A stretch of DNA of 64,000 nt from Adineta ricciae (GCA_905250025.1 CAJNOJ010000028.1:248001-312000), one strand, 5' to 3'; positions 24,350-36,449 are shown, counted from the stretch's first letter. Notes: generated by a model not told the origin, from the sequence alone. Numbers and translations are program-made.

Positions 24350-24609
24350 CTTTTCAGTAGCTGCAGAAGCTTCTCCTAACACACGAAAAAACACCCTCCC
24401 ACGTTTGTTCCGAATAGAGCGCTCACGCTCAAAAGCGTCATCTTCTAACGGTAAATCTTGTTGAATTTTCAGTTTGGATCTAATATTTCCAACAAAAGCG
24501 AAGGCCAAGTTCGGGATAACGAATGCGTGCACAATGAAACTGATTTCAATATACATATGTAATTTATAAGTAATGTCCGCCCATTGAACTCTCTGATCTG
24601 ATACTAAAA
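24350..24609 (-). CDS. Last exon of an unrecognised membrane protein (fragment)
   Basis: An open exon begins after an acceptor (...ccattttag) near 24610 and ends with a TAA at about 24350. It contains a hydrophobic stretch (EISFIVHAFVIPNLAFAF) followed by a charged tail with LPLEDDAFERERSIRNKRG. Copy A of the duplication has only a decayed version at about 17150-17225. I could not find convincing upstream exons at 24610-25070, so this may be a gene remnant. The family is not recognised. Confidence 0.35.
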
Positions 24610-25072
24610 TGGTAGAACTATATCTTTCAGCATACTTGAAACATTATAGAGCCTTGTTCTACTTCATAAACCAAACCACTTGTCTCTTTGTAAAAAGCTG
24701 CTGTTGTCTAGCCAACTATAATGATCTATCCACAATATCCGCCGTTTTTCTATTCCTATTCGAATTCAATGAATATGTTTAGCTTTATACCATGTTTAAC
24801 ACCAATGACATCCTACTGTACGTCACATGGTGTTTTTCTTTTCAGCATAGAAGAGTAAGGAGTTTACGCATACTTATAATGGATCGGAAAGATTCCATTT
24901 CAAGTAGACTATATATCGAATAAGATTTTAAAAAAGGTGCACCAGAAGACATTGACGTCGAGTTTGAGGTTCTCAATCTTAATTACGCTTTAGTGGATGG
25001 TTGCTCAGAGCGAGTACACTCAATCGGATTCGATGGGAATTCGGTAGGATCTGAAAGCCGGATTACTCGTCG

Positions 25073-25112
25073 CAGTGGCGCAACCAGGGGAGGGGCAAAT
25101 GAGCAATTGCCC
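25073..25112. mobile_element. hAT-like terminal sequence
   Basis: Reads CAGTGGCGCAACCAGGGG followed by GGGGCAAATGAGCAATTGCCC. This resembles the terminal inverted repeat of many animal hAT elements (CAGTGGCGTAACCAGGGG type). The matching opposite end was not found, so it may be the remaining end of a deleted element. Confidence 0.5.
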
Positions 25113-25199
25113 ACTCAAATTTTACTTCTTAAAATTGATATATTGATTTATGAGTTAGATAGCAGCTATATATTTTTCGCCTTGATTTTGATATCCGAT

Positions 25200-25665
25200 T
25201 TTCTCTTTCTCGTAGAGAAGAGTCTTAGAAACATAAATTGTTTGCGTGTATGTCCGCAGGGTAAAAAGTACATCGAACATCGATTTTTCCGAAAAGACAT
25301 TTCCAGAGGTATTTCGATGCGGAGGCTTCGAATCTGATGTTAGTTTTTTGAAATTTTTCATTAAAAAAATATTTTTTCAAACAAAGGGCCGTTTTTTACC
25401 AAAAGCGCTTTTTTATAAAATTTGACTAAGGAGTTTTTTGGGTCGATGAGCTCGAATCTCACGTTATTTTTTTTTCAAATGTTTACATAGATCAATTTTT
25501 TTACACAAAGGGCGACTTTTTTGTAAGAAACAGTTTTTTTATAAAATTTTACCGAACAGATTTTGGGATCGAAGAGGACAAATTTGGTTCTACTTTTTTC
25601 AGAATTAAAAAAAATCTTTCAAACGAAGGATACCGATTTTCAGAAAAACATTTATAGCTTGTTTA
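25200..25665. repeat. Dispersed non-coding repeat, copy 2
   Basis: Similar to 10819-11140, with an extra degenerate subrepeat ('gggtcgatgagctcgaatctcacg', 'gggatcgaagaggacaaatttgg'). It lies just after the hAT-like end at 25073, which suggests it is interior sequence of the same element. Confidence 0.65.
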
Positions 25666-27805
25666 CAAGTTCGACCCTCTCTTGCTCAAGACGCTGAACT
25701 GAACCGTCTAGATGAACTTGAGGAAAAGACAAAATGAGAATGTACCTCTTCCGCTTTTTGAACGTGTATAAATCGATACACTGTTAAGAGTTTAGTGTTA
25801 TTAGAAGCATATAAAATGTATTATCATTTTTCAAATTATCTTAAAATAATTATTCGTATATGTTCATTTTTTACCTCTGTGTTTACATTTATCTTAATTA
25901 TTGTAGTAACCGTTTCTTTTCTCTCATTGTAGCAGATATTTCCTATCGTGTTTTCTTATTTTCTTTTTTCATGTAATAACTCGTAGTCTACTTAATTGTA
26001 TTGATACTTATTTAGAATATCTGGTTCTCAATTTGATATTTGGTATAAATATCTAATCTACACTAAAAATAAATTAATATACACAATAATAGCTTTAAAG
26101 TGTAATATCTGAAAGCAGGATTTCTACGACAAAGAGCTGAGCGAGTCGCTAGGCGAGCGTTACTTGTTAATTAACTAAGCGTCAATTATTAATATCCACA
26201 GCATCAGTTGACCAAAAGGTTGATCGAAGGGTAATGGAGGTACAAAAATTCAATTCCAGGATCAGTTTTCTCTTATTCACCGTGCTTCAGTTTCTGCCTT
26301 TCTCTTTTCAAAAGAGATTGTTTCTGTAACGATAATGATATCGTTCATTTCTTTCTGTTCTTTATCCTCTCACCTCTATATTATACTATCTCCGGGTCAT
26401 ATCTCTTTTTCCTCTTCTCTATATAAGCGCGTGTCTTATTGTGAAAAAGATACATTCTGGTCATGTAGAGTAGTCAATAAACATCTATACCGTGAGAAGC
26501 GGTCAACTACTCAACCAGTTTGTCATTACAGTTTCCTGTATCTTTTCTAATATCTGTTGTGAAAGATAGCGAGGTGAAACCTATTCCTGAATGTAATGCG
26601 TACGAAGATAGTACTTTAGGAGCTTAGACAAAAATATATAGTATATCGTACATGACAATTAATGCAATTCAAGAAGTTGAAAGAAAAGGTATATCCTTAG
26701 TATGCTTTTTGCCTTGAACGCTTTGATACACATCAGGTCTTTCGAAGGGATTTTAGCGGAAATATGTCGCCAAAAGGTATGTTTGTTAGCACAATTTCAT
26801 CTTATTAACCATATAGACGTCAACGATACAAATAGTATATTCATAATATATGAGATGCTATGGTGTGTGTTATTTTTATGGTAAATTATAAAGTAATACT
26901 TTTCTATCTAATTTCTTTTGGTAATCAAATGAATGGAAGATCATTACTTCGGAAGCCACAATAAAAGCAAACGTAGTTATTCACTTTGAGAGATGAGATT
27001 TAAGTCGCAGCTAATGTCAATGATTTTTTGGAGGAATATAATTGATGTCTTTTCAAGCTTCGCGAATAAGCCATGCGCATTATCAGCTCTTTAAGGTGGA
27101 AACGATAAAATACGTAATGTAAATCACACAGTTATGAAGAATTTTGTTAACTTGGTTTACAGATCAAAAAGAGGGAAGCCGACGAACGACTAGGGGTTAG
27201 GTTGAGAAGATTTTACGAAGCGAAATGAACATGAATAAAAGATTGGGACAAATTACAAGAATGGCTGAACCATTTGAATGAAATAAATTTTCTTTCTTTC
27301 TTTTGAATAATATAGGACATCTAGTGATATCCTATCCGTAGAGGGTCAGCGATTACTACGCTGCGTCACTTGTGAGTAACGTTGTTTTCTATTCGTGTTC
27401 GTGGCGCTTTTCACCCTTTGGCTACGATGACCTTATGCATGAATATCACCCTTTTTCAGATAATATCTTCGATAGAATACCATTCTGACTATATTGAAAG
27501 GATATTTGTGCTGACTGGCGATTTCACATGTTAGAGATCTTGAAGATTATCATAGTTTTATGAGAAAGATTTTTTCAGTTTACTTAATACCAAAGAACAA
27601 AAGCACATTTTATTCAAAGCATCATCTCATCTTGATTAGAAAATAATATGAGTCTTTGAATAAATATTGAAGATTTTTGTTAGCATCTTTCGGACGATGA
27701 TGTTACATCATTAAAGCTGCAGTCACGGAAATCGGAATGGCAGTTTTCACCCGGTGCAACTCTCATGGAATCTCCTTCACAATTTGCATGTTCAAATAAA
27801 ACGAA
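25666..27805. other. Gene-poor stretch with one repeat
   Basis: AT-rich with no defensible gene. 26077-26172 belongs to the repeat also seen at 18747-18842. Short frames at 26335-26550 and 26702-26884 have no motif and no splice support. Confidence 0.5.
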
Positions 27806-28073
27806 TCAATCATTGTGTGTATTCACTGATGAAGCTCGATCATTTGCCCAGCGGTTCAGATTATGACACGAATGATTCCAAACATATTTATCTAGATATG
27901 CATAAAGTTTGAAAGTAAAAATATTAAAGCTGCCAAAATAGATACTTACCGACAAGGACTTGTCCTTTATGACGTGGATGTTGATGAAGTTTAATGTGTG
28001 CAGATGAGGACCGACCAATAAATAGTGCCATCATAACCATAAGAGTAGACAAAACAAAATGAGCAGAACGCAT
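27806..28073 (-). CDS. Small secreted protein of unknown function
   Basis: Two exons, 27950-28073 and 27806-27891, with a 58-bp GT/AG intron, join in phase 1 to give 69 residues. The start MRSAHFVLSTLMVMMALFIG is a clear signal peptide with a likely cleavage after SSSA. The mature part has basic residues (HPRHKGQ), two Trp and one Cys. It has no recognisable family or paired-basic pattern of a neuropeptide precursor. Confidence 0.55.
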
Positions 28074-28925
28074 TCTTCCAATTGAGTGATTTGGGAGTAT
28101 ATGTGATATAAGTAGTATAATACTAATGAATTATATTTTTTAAATATGACTATGGTCTGTTGTCTACATATATATATGTCTCAAAACTCAGTGTTAGATA
28201 GGACAATCCCATCTACTGAAAATTTTTTAATTTTCCGCTTAACCTTATGGGTGGCAGTCTTTTTCTTTCCCATCGCTAGTGATCAAGTTATCTTCCCATA
28301 TTTCTTTCCTTCTAGCGTGACCTTCATGGGAGAAAACGTTATCTATGATAACATTCTTTCCGCTTTTATTTCTCACATATGACGTGATGAGACCGTTTAC
28401 ACTTTTCCCCTTTTCGAAAAAAAATCATTTCTTTTATATCTTGGAGTAGTATTCTGCGAGAACAATTCTTGTCCTGCGTTTCCTTTCACGTTTTCCAAGG
28501 GAATGGAAATAAGGATTTTTATTAATCGGTCACTGACATGTACTGGTCAAGTATGACGTTTATGTTTAGTTTTTCATGCTTTATACTATATGATAATTTT
28601 AAAAATGTCAAGTGTTCATATGAATAAATCTATCGTTAACTCAACGGTATAGAAAGGGACATGGATGAACGTGTTCGTACTGTTTACGTCCATATCCACA
28701 CCCATATCCTGGCCTTCAGCATTTGACGATGTCCTCTCAGTGGAGAGTCAGCTGTATTCTCTATACGAACACGGTGAATGCGAACTAATAAGATAGTTTT
28801 AGGTACATAAAGATTTTCCAATCTTAACAACTGAATATTTCTTTGCAGAAACATGAAATCTATTCAATAAAAACTGTACAATATTACAAATACATTTTAG
28901 TTTATCGAAATGAAATAATTATGTT
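28074..28925. other. Intergenic
   Basis: Holds the upstream region of the small secreted protein and the 3' flank of the ART-like/TPR gene. A minus-strand glycine- and cysteine-containing frame near 28640-28720 lacks a start and was not called. Confidence 0.45.
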
Positions 28926-31012
28926 TCATGTTGATTGTCCGGGCTCGACCACTACGAAAGACAGTTCACGAGGCAACACCGAGGCGTTCTGAATCAGTTG
29001 ATCGATCTTGATATTGTTAATATGTGTCGGTGGTAATATTTCTCGATAAACTTCGGCTGTTTTTTCGTAATATGACAATGCTTTTTGCCGATCATCTTTC
29101 AAGGCGAATATAATACCAATATTTCCCATAACTTTCGCGAGCTCTGAGCTCTTCGTTGGATAATGTTTCTGTAAAATATCTAACGCTGCATTGTAGTGTT
29201 GCAGAGCCGCTTCATATTCTTCGAGTTGTCGATATATACTTGCGATATTACAGTGGGTTTTGCTCAGATCGAGATGGTCATGAGACAAGTATTTCTCCAA
29301 AATGACTAATATCATTTGAAAGCATTCCAATGCTTTTTCATAATCGTGTTCTTCTTTATAGATAATGCCAAGATTATTCTTACATTCAGCGATGTTGAAA
29401 TAGTTTTCATCAATGGATTGTTTCCAGATCGAAATGGCGTTTTTATAAGATTCAATAGCTAGCTTCGACTCCTGTTTAGCATGATGCAGATGACCGATGC
29501 TATTGTAAATCTGTGCGAAGAACATATCATCGGGCTCCAGCGTTTGAATGGATATTTGAAGTGCTTTTGATAGCAGTTCATAACTAGCTTCATAATTTTT
29601 CTTTATGAATGCTATATTGCCAAGGTTCAAACAACAATACCCGATGCGTTCATCGTCGTCAGAGAATTCGGTAATCAAACGTCGATAGTATTTCTCTGCT
29701 TCATCCGATTTATTCAATTCTTGCAAGATATAACCGAGTGAAAGAAGATTGATATCGCCATCTTCATTCTTGTAATTATTGTAAACAGATTTAAGGTACT
29801 TATTTGTTTTATCCGATAATGTCATTTCGATAATCCAGGTATTGTTTTCATCTTGACGAATGCTGTTCAGTTGAAATATAGATCCCAGCATAAATAACAC
29901 TTCATTCGAGTCTTGATGAGCGTCATCTTGTTTGTCAATAACAGCGAATGGTTTAGATTTATTCAGGTGAGGATTGGCAGTGATTTCAAATAGTATCGAA
30001 TGAATGCTGTTCGTTGTTACCGAAACCTTTTCGAAGGAAAGTGCCGATTGTCGATCCATATTTGCAACGAGGAAATTGTTTATCGATATAAACTGTCCGA
30101 CCGAGTTTTTCAAAAGTTCCAATTGAGTATCACTTATTTGTTGATGTCTATAAACTTTGATTGAATATACATGTTGACTTTGCGTCAATTCTTGGTGAAT
30201 ATCTTGTAGAAAAAATCGAAAGAGAAACATCAAATCGAGATTTTCCCTTCGCAAAGCTTTGTTGAATATCTGCGAGATGAATGTGTCCTGGATTAACCAC
30301 GAAATCGCATTCTCTGATGAATAACTTTCGTCAAATTTACGAAGGAGATCTAATTCAACTTTGTTGCCCTTGTATTGTTGTCGACACAGCGATAACAAAT
30401 CAGCAGCGTCATTTGATGCTGGATCCGTTTCAAGCAAAACGTCGATTAGAATTTGTGAGTATAGAAATCTTTTATTTCCATTGCTTGGTTGATTAATATG
30501 AAAAATATCAAACAAAAGTTCGTCCTTGCTAAGCATGTATCTTCTCTGATCAACTTTTATTTGATTTGTTAGTTCATTGTAATCAACACAGATGGATTTA
30601 ATCTAAAAAACAACATATCATTAACGGCATTCGATTTTTACGGATATCGATCTACCTTGTTAAATTGGTTTATCCAAGATTGATCGATATTTTTGCTAGG
30701 AGAATAGATATATATGGAAAATAGTTGTGGTAGATCATGGATGTTTGAAATGAACATTTGTCCAATTTGATCGTTGATAACCAAGACGATGTTTTCATCT
30801 TGAGGCATTTGTTTGATATATCGTTCACATTCAGTTTCGTTGATGAATACTTTTAAATAATTTATCGTTGCGCGAAGTCGTCGTTGAATCGAATTGCTCT
30901 TTTGAGATTTCTTGTCGACATTATCGAGCCAGATAAGACTAAACACTTCGAGATTCTCGTTCTCAATGAACGTTGCACGTAGCGATTTGTTCGCACTATA
31001 GCACGACCCCAT
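28926..31012 (-). CDS. ADP-ribosyltransferase-like/TPR protein
   Basis: Two exons (30656-31012 and 28926-30602) with a 53-bp intron give 677 residues. The first roughly 140 residues (VFSLIWLDNV ... DLPQLFSIYIYS) are a conserved N-terminal region of this bdelloid family. Next is a region matching an arginine-specific ART fold: VYRHQ (R of the R-S-E triad), a block ending DRQSALSF, FEITANP, PFAVI and NEVLFMLGSIF. The usual Ser-Thr-Ser segment is FLVANMD here, and the usual E-x-E is S-N-E. The C-terminal half is about six kinesin-light-chain-like TPRs (for example NNLGIIYKEEHDYEKALECF, NIASIYRQLEEYEAALQHY). So it may have lost transferase activity and act as a scaffold. Fold call is confident, function is not. 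Confidence 0.8.
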
Positions 31013-31883
31013 CGTTCGATCGTATTGTCATTGAAAGGAAATTTTTATGAAGCATATAAACACATCTCCATGCTCATTCATTGGAACGAGTGTAGAAGCG
31101 AAAACAAAATGAGTAGTATAGCCGTTTGAATCAAGCCATCAAACTGGTTTGTTCTCTTTCTATTCTCTATGATAAAGAACGATAACAAGTATTCGATTTC
31201 TTGACAACACTCGTTGGTAGGTGTAAGTACGTATTTAATCGATGGTATGTACCAATACGATTATGAAGTTCTAAAGGTTGTTTTCATACGTAAGCAAAAG
31301 GATGAGTAACATTAATGACGTAGAAAACATTTGAAAACAAAGTTATTCAAGGGTTTTGTCAAACTTTCGACGTCATTTGTTTCGTTCGACGCTTATGAAT
31401 GATAATTCGACAGTATTCTTTGCTCTGTTATATGATACTAGAGTTGGCAATCAGATAATCTCGCCTTTCATGCCTTGTGTACAGCAAATACTTGAAGAAT
31501 TCGCTTAGAGAAAGTGAGACATGACTGGGAAAGGAATGTAAATTTTGACATATGACTTCCATTTACACCAGCACGCTTTGCATAGATATCATCTATGAAT
31601 GTGTTCTATGAATATCATCGAAAATTTAATTGATCGTAATTGTAAATTAAGAGGTGATCATAGAGTATCAAATCAATACTTTCTATCAAACGAACAAACC
31701 TTTAGGTAACTATTCGTTTCGCTAATGTTTATTGAAACATATTATTCTCACATGACAAGAACTATGCTGGACGACTTACAACGATTGTCCTTCAAAAAAT
31801 TTGCATTGATATGTGTTACTTGAGGGTTTTGCGTGTTACTGATTCACATCTACGATACCTAATATAATGATTCTTGAATATCT
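31013..31883. other. Intergenic
   Basis: Upstream region of the ART-like/TPR gene and 3' flank of the next minus-strand gene. No coding exon, repeat or RNA gene seen. Confidence 0.45.
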
Positions 31884-32946
31884 TTATGAATCGAAATCAA
31901 ACTGTTCGATTGAAATACCAATCGAGTTTGGATGTTGTTTGACATGCACTGGTTGCATCGTTGGTAGGGAGACATTTCGATAACGTGTCATATACGGTGT
32001 TGGTGAGTGTACGTATTCCTCCACTTCAGTTGTCAGTATTCGTGCATCGCATGATTGACGAGATTCTCCATATTTGAAAAGACTTGATATTGAACGGGAA
32101 TTGTAGAAGATACTGGTTGGTTCTGGAGCAGAAAAGAATTCGATGTTTGAATCGAGTTTCAGAAAAAATATACTTTTTCGTTGTAAACTATTTGATGCCG
32201 CTGACCTTTCGAGAATAGGTTGTCGATTGATATTAAACAGATTTGTAAAAGTATAGTCGTGTTGCTTCGACTCGGAGTGAGTGTTGTTTTGAGGATGTAC
32301 TTGAGTCTTAAGTGTTCGTGCTCGTTCTAAATGTTAGTTTTTCCGATTGGAAAGATGAAGTATCATTCAATCACATTATAACGCACCTGGGCTCTGCCTT
32401 ACATTTCGTTCGGTAGGATGATGACGAAATGGTGAAAGAAACTCGATTGATTTCACTCGAAAACGATCAACTAAAACAATGAACTTGTTCAACTGGAATC
32501 ATTATCATGTATTAGTTACACGACACTGGAATACGGGATTGTCGATCTTTCGACGTCGATGAAGATGGCGATGGCAACATCGTGCTGTTTACATCTGATT
32601 ACGTACCCGTTTCTCACCGGATCGAATGAAATAAATAGGAATACATTATTTTTATATTTAAGACTGAAAGTAAATCTTCTAGTTGATTACACGGTCGAAA
32701 TTCATCATCACGTACATCCGTGATGATAGGCATGAAAGAGAATCGGTAAATGAACCGTGTTTCTGCAAGTAAATGTGAAAGCTTTTCGAAGAATAATTCA
32801 AGAAACATCCGTCTATTTACAGTCAGGACCGGTAGAAGAATTCTTTTCACTGAATGAAAGGAATGGTAGATAAAACAGACGTCAGTGTATATTTCAAGCA
32901 CTAAAAGATTTATTGGAAAAAGATAAGATATTCTGGAATCATACAT
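31884..32946 (-). CDS. Unrecognised protein with very short introns
   Basis: A chain of open exons joins in frame: about 32614-32946, 32527 to about 32586, 32387-32492 and 31884-32326. The last intron is 60 bp; the two before it would be only 33-34 bp, unusually short. The middle and end read as real protein: KFIVLVDRFRVKSIEFLSPF, then a Ser/Asn-rich linker, KSIFFLKLDSNIEFFSAPEP, ILTTEVEEYVHSPTPYM, and the C-terminus IEQFDFDS. No domain recognised. The ATG at 32946 is only about 60 bp after the CNDP2 stop on the same strand, so the two may be transcribed together. The start and the two tiny introns are the weak points. Confidence 0.42.
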
Positions 32947-33007
32947 GAAATAAAAATAGTTTTTTTTTCTCTGCTTTCACGATTTTGAAATATGGAACGA
33001 GGTTGAC

Positions 33008-34885
33008 TTAGACTCGGGCAACTTCTTGAAAGTAAACACCCATGACTTTCATTCCGTTCATATAGTTACTAACATCGAATTTCTCATTTTGTGAATGAGC
33101 ACCATCATCACTAGCGCCAATGGGTAATAAAAGAACATTCTTTCCCGTTTGCTCTTGGAATGTCACTAGAAAGTAAGTTTTCGTTCAGATTGGATATTTC
33201 TAAGTGGTGTGAACTTACAAGTGATTGGAATGGAACCACCTTCACGTGTGAGATCAGGTTCAATACCGTGAACAACAACTGTTGCTCGACGTGCTGCAAC
33301 ATATTGAGGATGATTTGGATCGGCGAGCCAATAATCACCACCGTGTTCCAATTTAACGGATACTTTATTTGGAGAGTTTCGTTTCTCCATCACATTTTTT
33401 ACATGCTTTTCAACCAGTTTTTCTATTGTGGCAATTTTCATGTTAGGAACAATGCGAATAGAAAATTTTCCAATAACATGACGAGGTATGACTGTTTTAC
33501 AGCCGACGCCATCGAATGCACCTAGAAAAACGAAGAATTCGTATTGATCTGATGCCCTAATCGATCTACCTTGAATTCCATGTAAAGTCAATGATGGGTA
33601 TCGCCATCGGTGCATCAAAATTTGTTCTTTATCTTGTTGAATTGTTTTATCAACACCAGCTTCCGCAGAATAAGCTTTCTATGAATTCGATGAACGCGAT
33701 ATTCAAGTCAGTTTCATTCAGATATTCAACTTACGACATCAAAAGTAATACGTTTGTAAATTTCTGCTTCTTCTGGTAGTAGTTGTGCAACTTCATCATA
33801 GATACCATCAATTAAAATGCGGCCTTGATCATCGACTAATGTACTCATTACGGCAATTAGATCAGTCATTGCTTCGTGGCTAAATAAGAGATGAATCATA
33901 GATTCAATGCTATTGCAAGAAGAAAAAAACTCAAATATAGATATATGTGCACGGCAGTCTCAGTTATAATATAATTTCCTTCTGGATACAATGTTGATTA
34001 GTTACTTTTCAGTAAAATTGTTGTAATCATGACATACGCTTGACAACATCATTCTCACTACTTACATTGTACCACCAAAACAACCGGAGTGTAAATCTTT
34101 CGTTGACGATTCGACATCAATGAAGAAATAGCAAATACCCCTACATAAAACAGCAGAAATCCAGAAAATCAAATTAATGATTTAAATTTACCGAAGACCA
34201 TATTGTAAACATGGTTTTTCTTTTCCTAACCAATAACTATCGGAGATGACAACATAATCAACACCCGATAAAAAGGTATTTTTCAGAGACTTAAGCAAGT
34301 CTTCCAGACCTTCACTACCATATTCTTCCATGCTTTCGAGAACAAATTTAACATTGACCGGGAATGGTTCATTCAGTTTTTGATATGCTTCAATCACATT
34401 GAGCCAACTGATGACTGGACCTTTATCATCGGTAGAACCACGACCATACAATTTGCCATTTTTCTCCGTCAAGACAAATGGTTCGGTGTCCCAACCATCG
34501 GAAACTTGTGCCGGTTGGACATCCAAATGTCCATAGATGACAACTGTCTTCTTCAATTTATCGTTTCCGTAAGTACCCAGAATGACATCCGGTAATTTGA
34601 GTTTCGTTCCATCTGCAAGCTTTTGTTCTCCAACATCAGCTAATTCAACTGCAATACCCAATGATTCCATGAAACTTTTCGTCCATTGAACCATACGAAA
34701 AACTTCGGGCCGATGATCAGGCCAGGCGGATACTGATGGTATCGCAACTGCATCACTCAATCGTTGGATATAGTCCTTTTGATGATCATCAAGATATCTA
34801 ATGAATTGAAACAATGTTGACTCTACACTTGTAAGGATAAGATGCCTTACTTAAATAAACGTTTATTGAAATCTTCGCTGGACAT
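33008..34885 (-). CDS. CNDP2: Cytosolic non-specific dipeptidase (M20 family)
   Basis: Di-zinc or di-manganese dipeptidase that cleaves Cys-Gly and other dipeptides in glutathione turnover. Starts [18 protein letters not shown] across a first intron. Metal and catalytic motifs are in order: YGHLDVQPA (His and Asp), [10 protein letters not shown] (bridging Asp), MEEYGSEG (catalytic Glu pair), [13 protein letters not shown] in the exon near 34050-34075, [45 protein letters not shown], and [10 protein letters not shown] near 33080 with the last metal His. The C-terminus is [12 protein letters not shown]. Length and order match the animal family along its whole length. Several introns; all seen are GT/AG. 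Confidence 0.93.
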
Positions 34886-35602
34886 CGTTTTGTGTTAGCT
34901 GATTAAACGAAGCCTTTTTATCTAGAAACACGAAAGAATAAATCAAGTCAATAATAAGAACTTTTATATCTTTGTTATATTTGTATATGACAATGCTCGT
35001 TTGGCCAAAGTTTCGAATAGATAAAACATAAGTGCAATGTCAATATTAAATAAAGACCACACACTTATCATATAGAGTATCGTTAAAAGAAAGCGAATAA
35101 CTCAAGACAGGTCGGATGAAATCTGACAAGTTTCTCTATTCATTTGTCCTCAACTCAGCTTGCATTTCACTCTTGATCGATCATAAACTAATCGGACAGT
35201 CATAGTCAAACTCACAGTATCTATACAAAAGTCATCACAAGTATATATATATATATTGTGTCCATGTCCTTCTGTTCATAGAATGCCAGTTCAGTTCCAC
35301 AAGAACTATACTAATGCGAATAGAAGGAGGCAAAACAAAAAACCCAGTCATATACAGAAAAAAGGCACAAGGGAGAAACGGTAGTGTTCAGAATGTGTAT
35401 ATATGTATGTATATACACACTTTAACGAAACGCAAAGAGAAGAAAACAGAAACGGAAGTGTTTTTTTATGAAGAAAAACGAAAACGATACTAAACCAAAA
35501 ACAAAAATGAGAAGAAGAAAACGAAGACTATAATGAAAATATGTTTGAATGTGCAATATGTGAGAAATTTATGGCATGAACTTGTTTACAATAAAATGTG
35601 GA
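34886..35602. other. Intergenic with simple repeats
   Basis: Upstream region of CNDP2 and 3' flank of the basic protein. Contains a TA run at about 35243-35256 and a GTATATATATGTATGTATATAC stretch near 35395-35415. No gene seen. Confidence 0.5.
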
Positions 35603-36449
35603 TTATGTCTGTACACAACGTCGTTGTCGATTACCGAGAACAATATTGTCAAGATCAAGACCGGATCCGAGAAAAAGCTTTGTAGTTTTAACTGGCGACG
35701 AAGTTTTTCTCGATTTCGTGGTTTTTTTACTGACCGATTTGATTTCTTCTTGTTTTATCGGTCGAATTTTATTCGTTTTTACAGGTTTGCTTTTTATAGG
35801 AGTTACTGACGGTTGAAGTGGCTTCGTTCGACGTAGCTTCACACGCTCTTCAATCGATAACGATGGTGGTACATCTGAGAAGGTATCTTGTGATACATTC
35901 AATGTTTTCTCGACATTTCGTTTAATCACTTTCTTCTTTTTTGTAACACCACCGTTTGTTAGTTTAATGCTTGTCTAAATTCCGAGGTTTATTGATATGA
36001 TTCTTGTCATTACATACTCCTTACTTTCACTGAAGATTTATCATCATGTTTTTTGCCATTAGTCATTGCTGTTCGTGTCGAAGATCGAGGCGCTGACTTT
36101 TTCCTGTTCAATCGTACATCACTGGATGATTTATTACTGTTTGCTGTTGAGGTTGACGTACGAGCTAGTTTCGTTGAAACTAACGACGCGTTTTCTTTAT
36201 CACTGGAACTACGATCCATAGAAACAGCACGATTTGCAGTCGACGTTGCTTTACCTAGAAGAAAATTTCCACAAGAAGAAAATAAAGATCCAACAAGAGA
36301 TTCTACAACATACTCGTTCGAATCGACGACCGGCGACGTTTTCCGTTCTTATCTTCACGTTGATTCAATGGTAGTTCGTCATTATCGTCTGCCTCAGGTC
36401 GTAAGGAATAAGAATGATCCGAAAGGAAGGTGTAATTCTTAATCATCAT
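35603..36449 (-). CDS. Basic disordered protein with a KEN box
   Basis: Three exons join in frame. Exon 1 (start at 36449) gives MMIKNYTFLSDHSYSL and KNGKRRRSSIRTS; exon 2 starts SKATSTANRAVSMDRS and ends SSVK; exon 3 starts TSIKLTNGG and ends GLDLDNIVLGNRQRR plus a few residues. Very rich in Ser, Lys, Arg and Thr with almost no hydrophobic core. SSDKENASL holds a KEN motif, the degron read by APC/C in mitosis, and RRRSSI fits an Aurora or PKA site. This suggests a cell-cycle or chromosome protein, but no family is recognised. The KEN could be chance in such a sequence. Confidence 0.6.

Larger units (their letters stand above)
20005..24425. repeat. Segmental duplication, copy B
   Basis: The same order of landmarks as copy A (11950-17225), in the same orientation. 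It differs by having 7 rather than 16 LRR units and by a 383-bp MITE at 22614-22996 that is absent from the corresponding site in A. Confidence 0.85.

Noticed and set aside
28640-28720. Gly/Cys-containing minus frame (PGYGCGYG)
   Set aside because: No start codon or signal peptide exon found upstream; that space is the 3' end of the ART-like/TPR gene.
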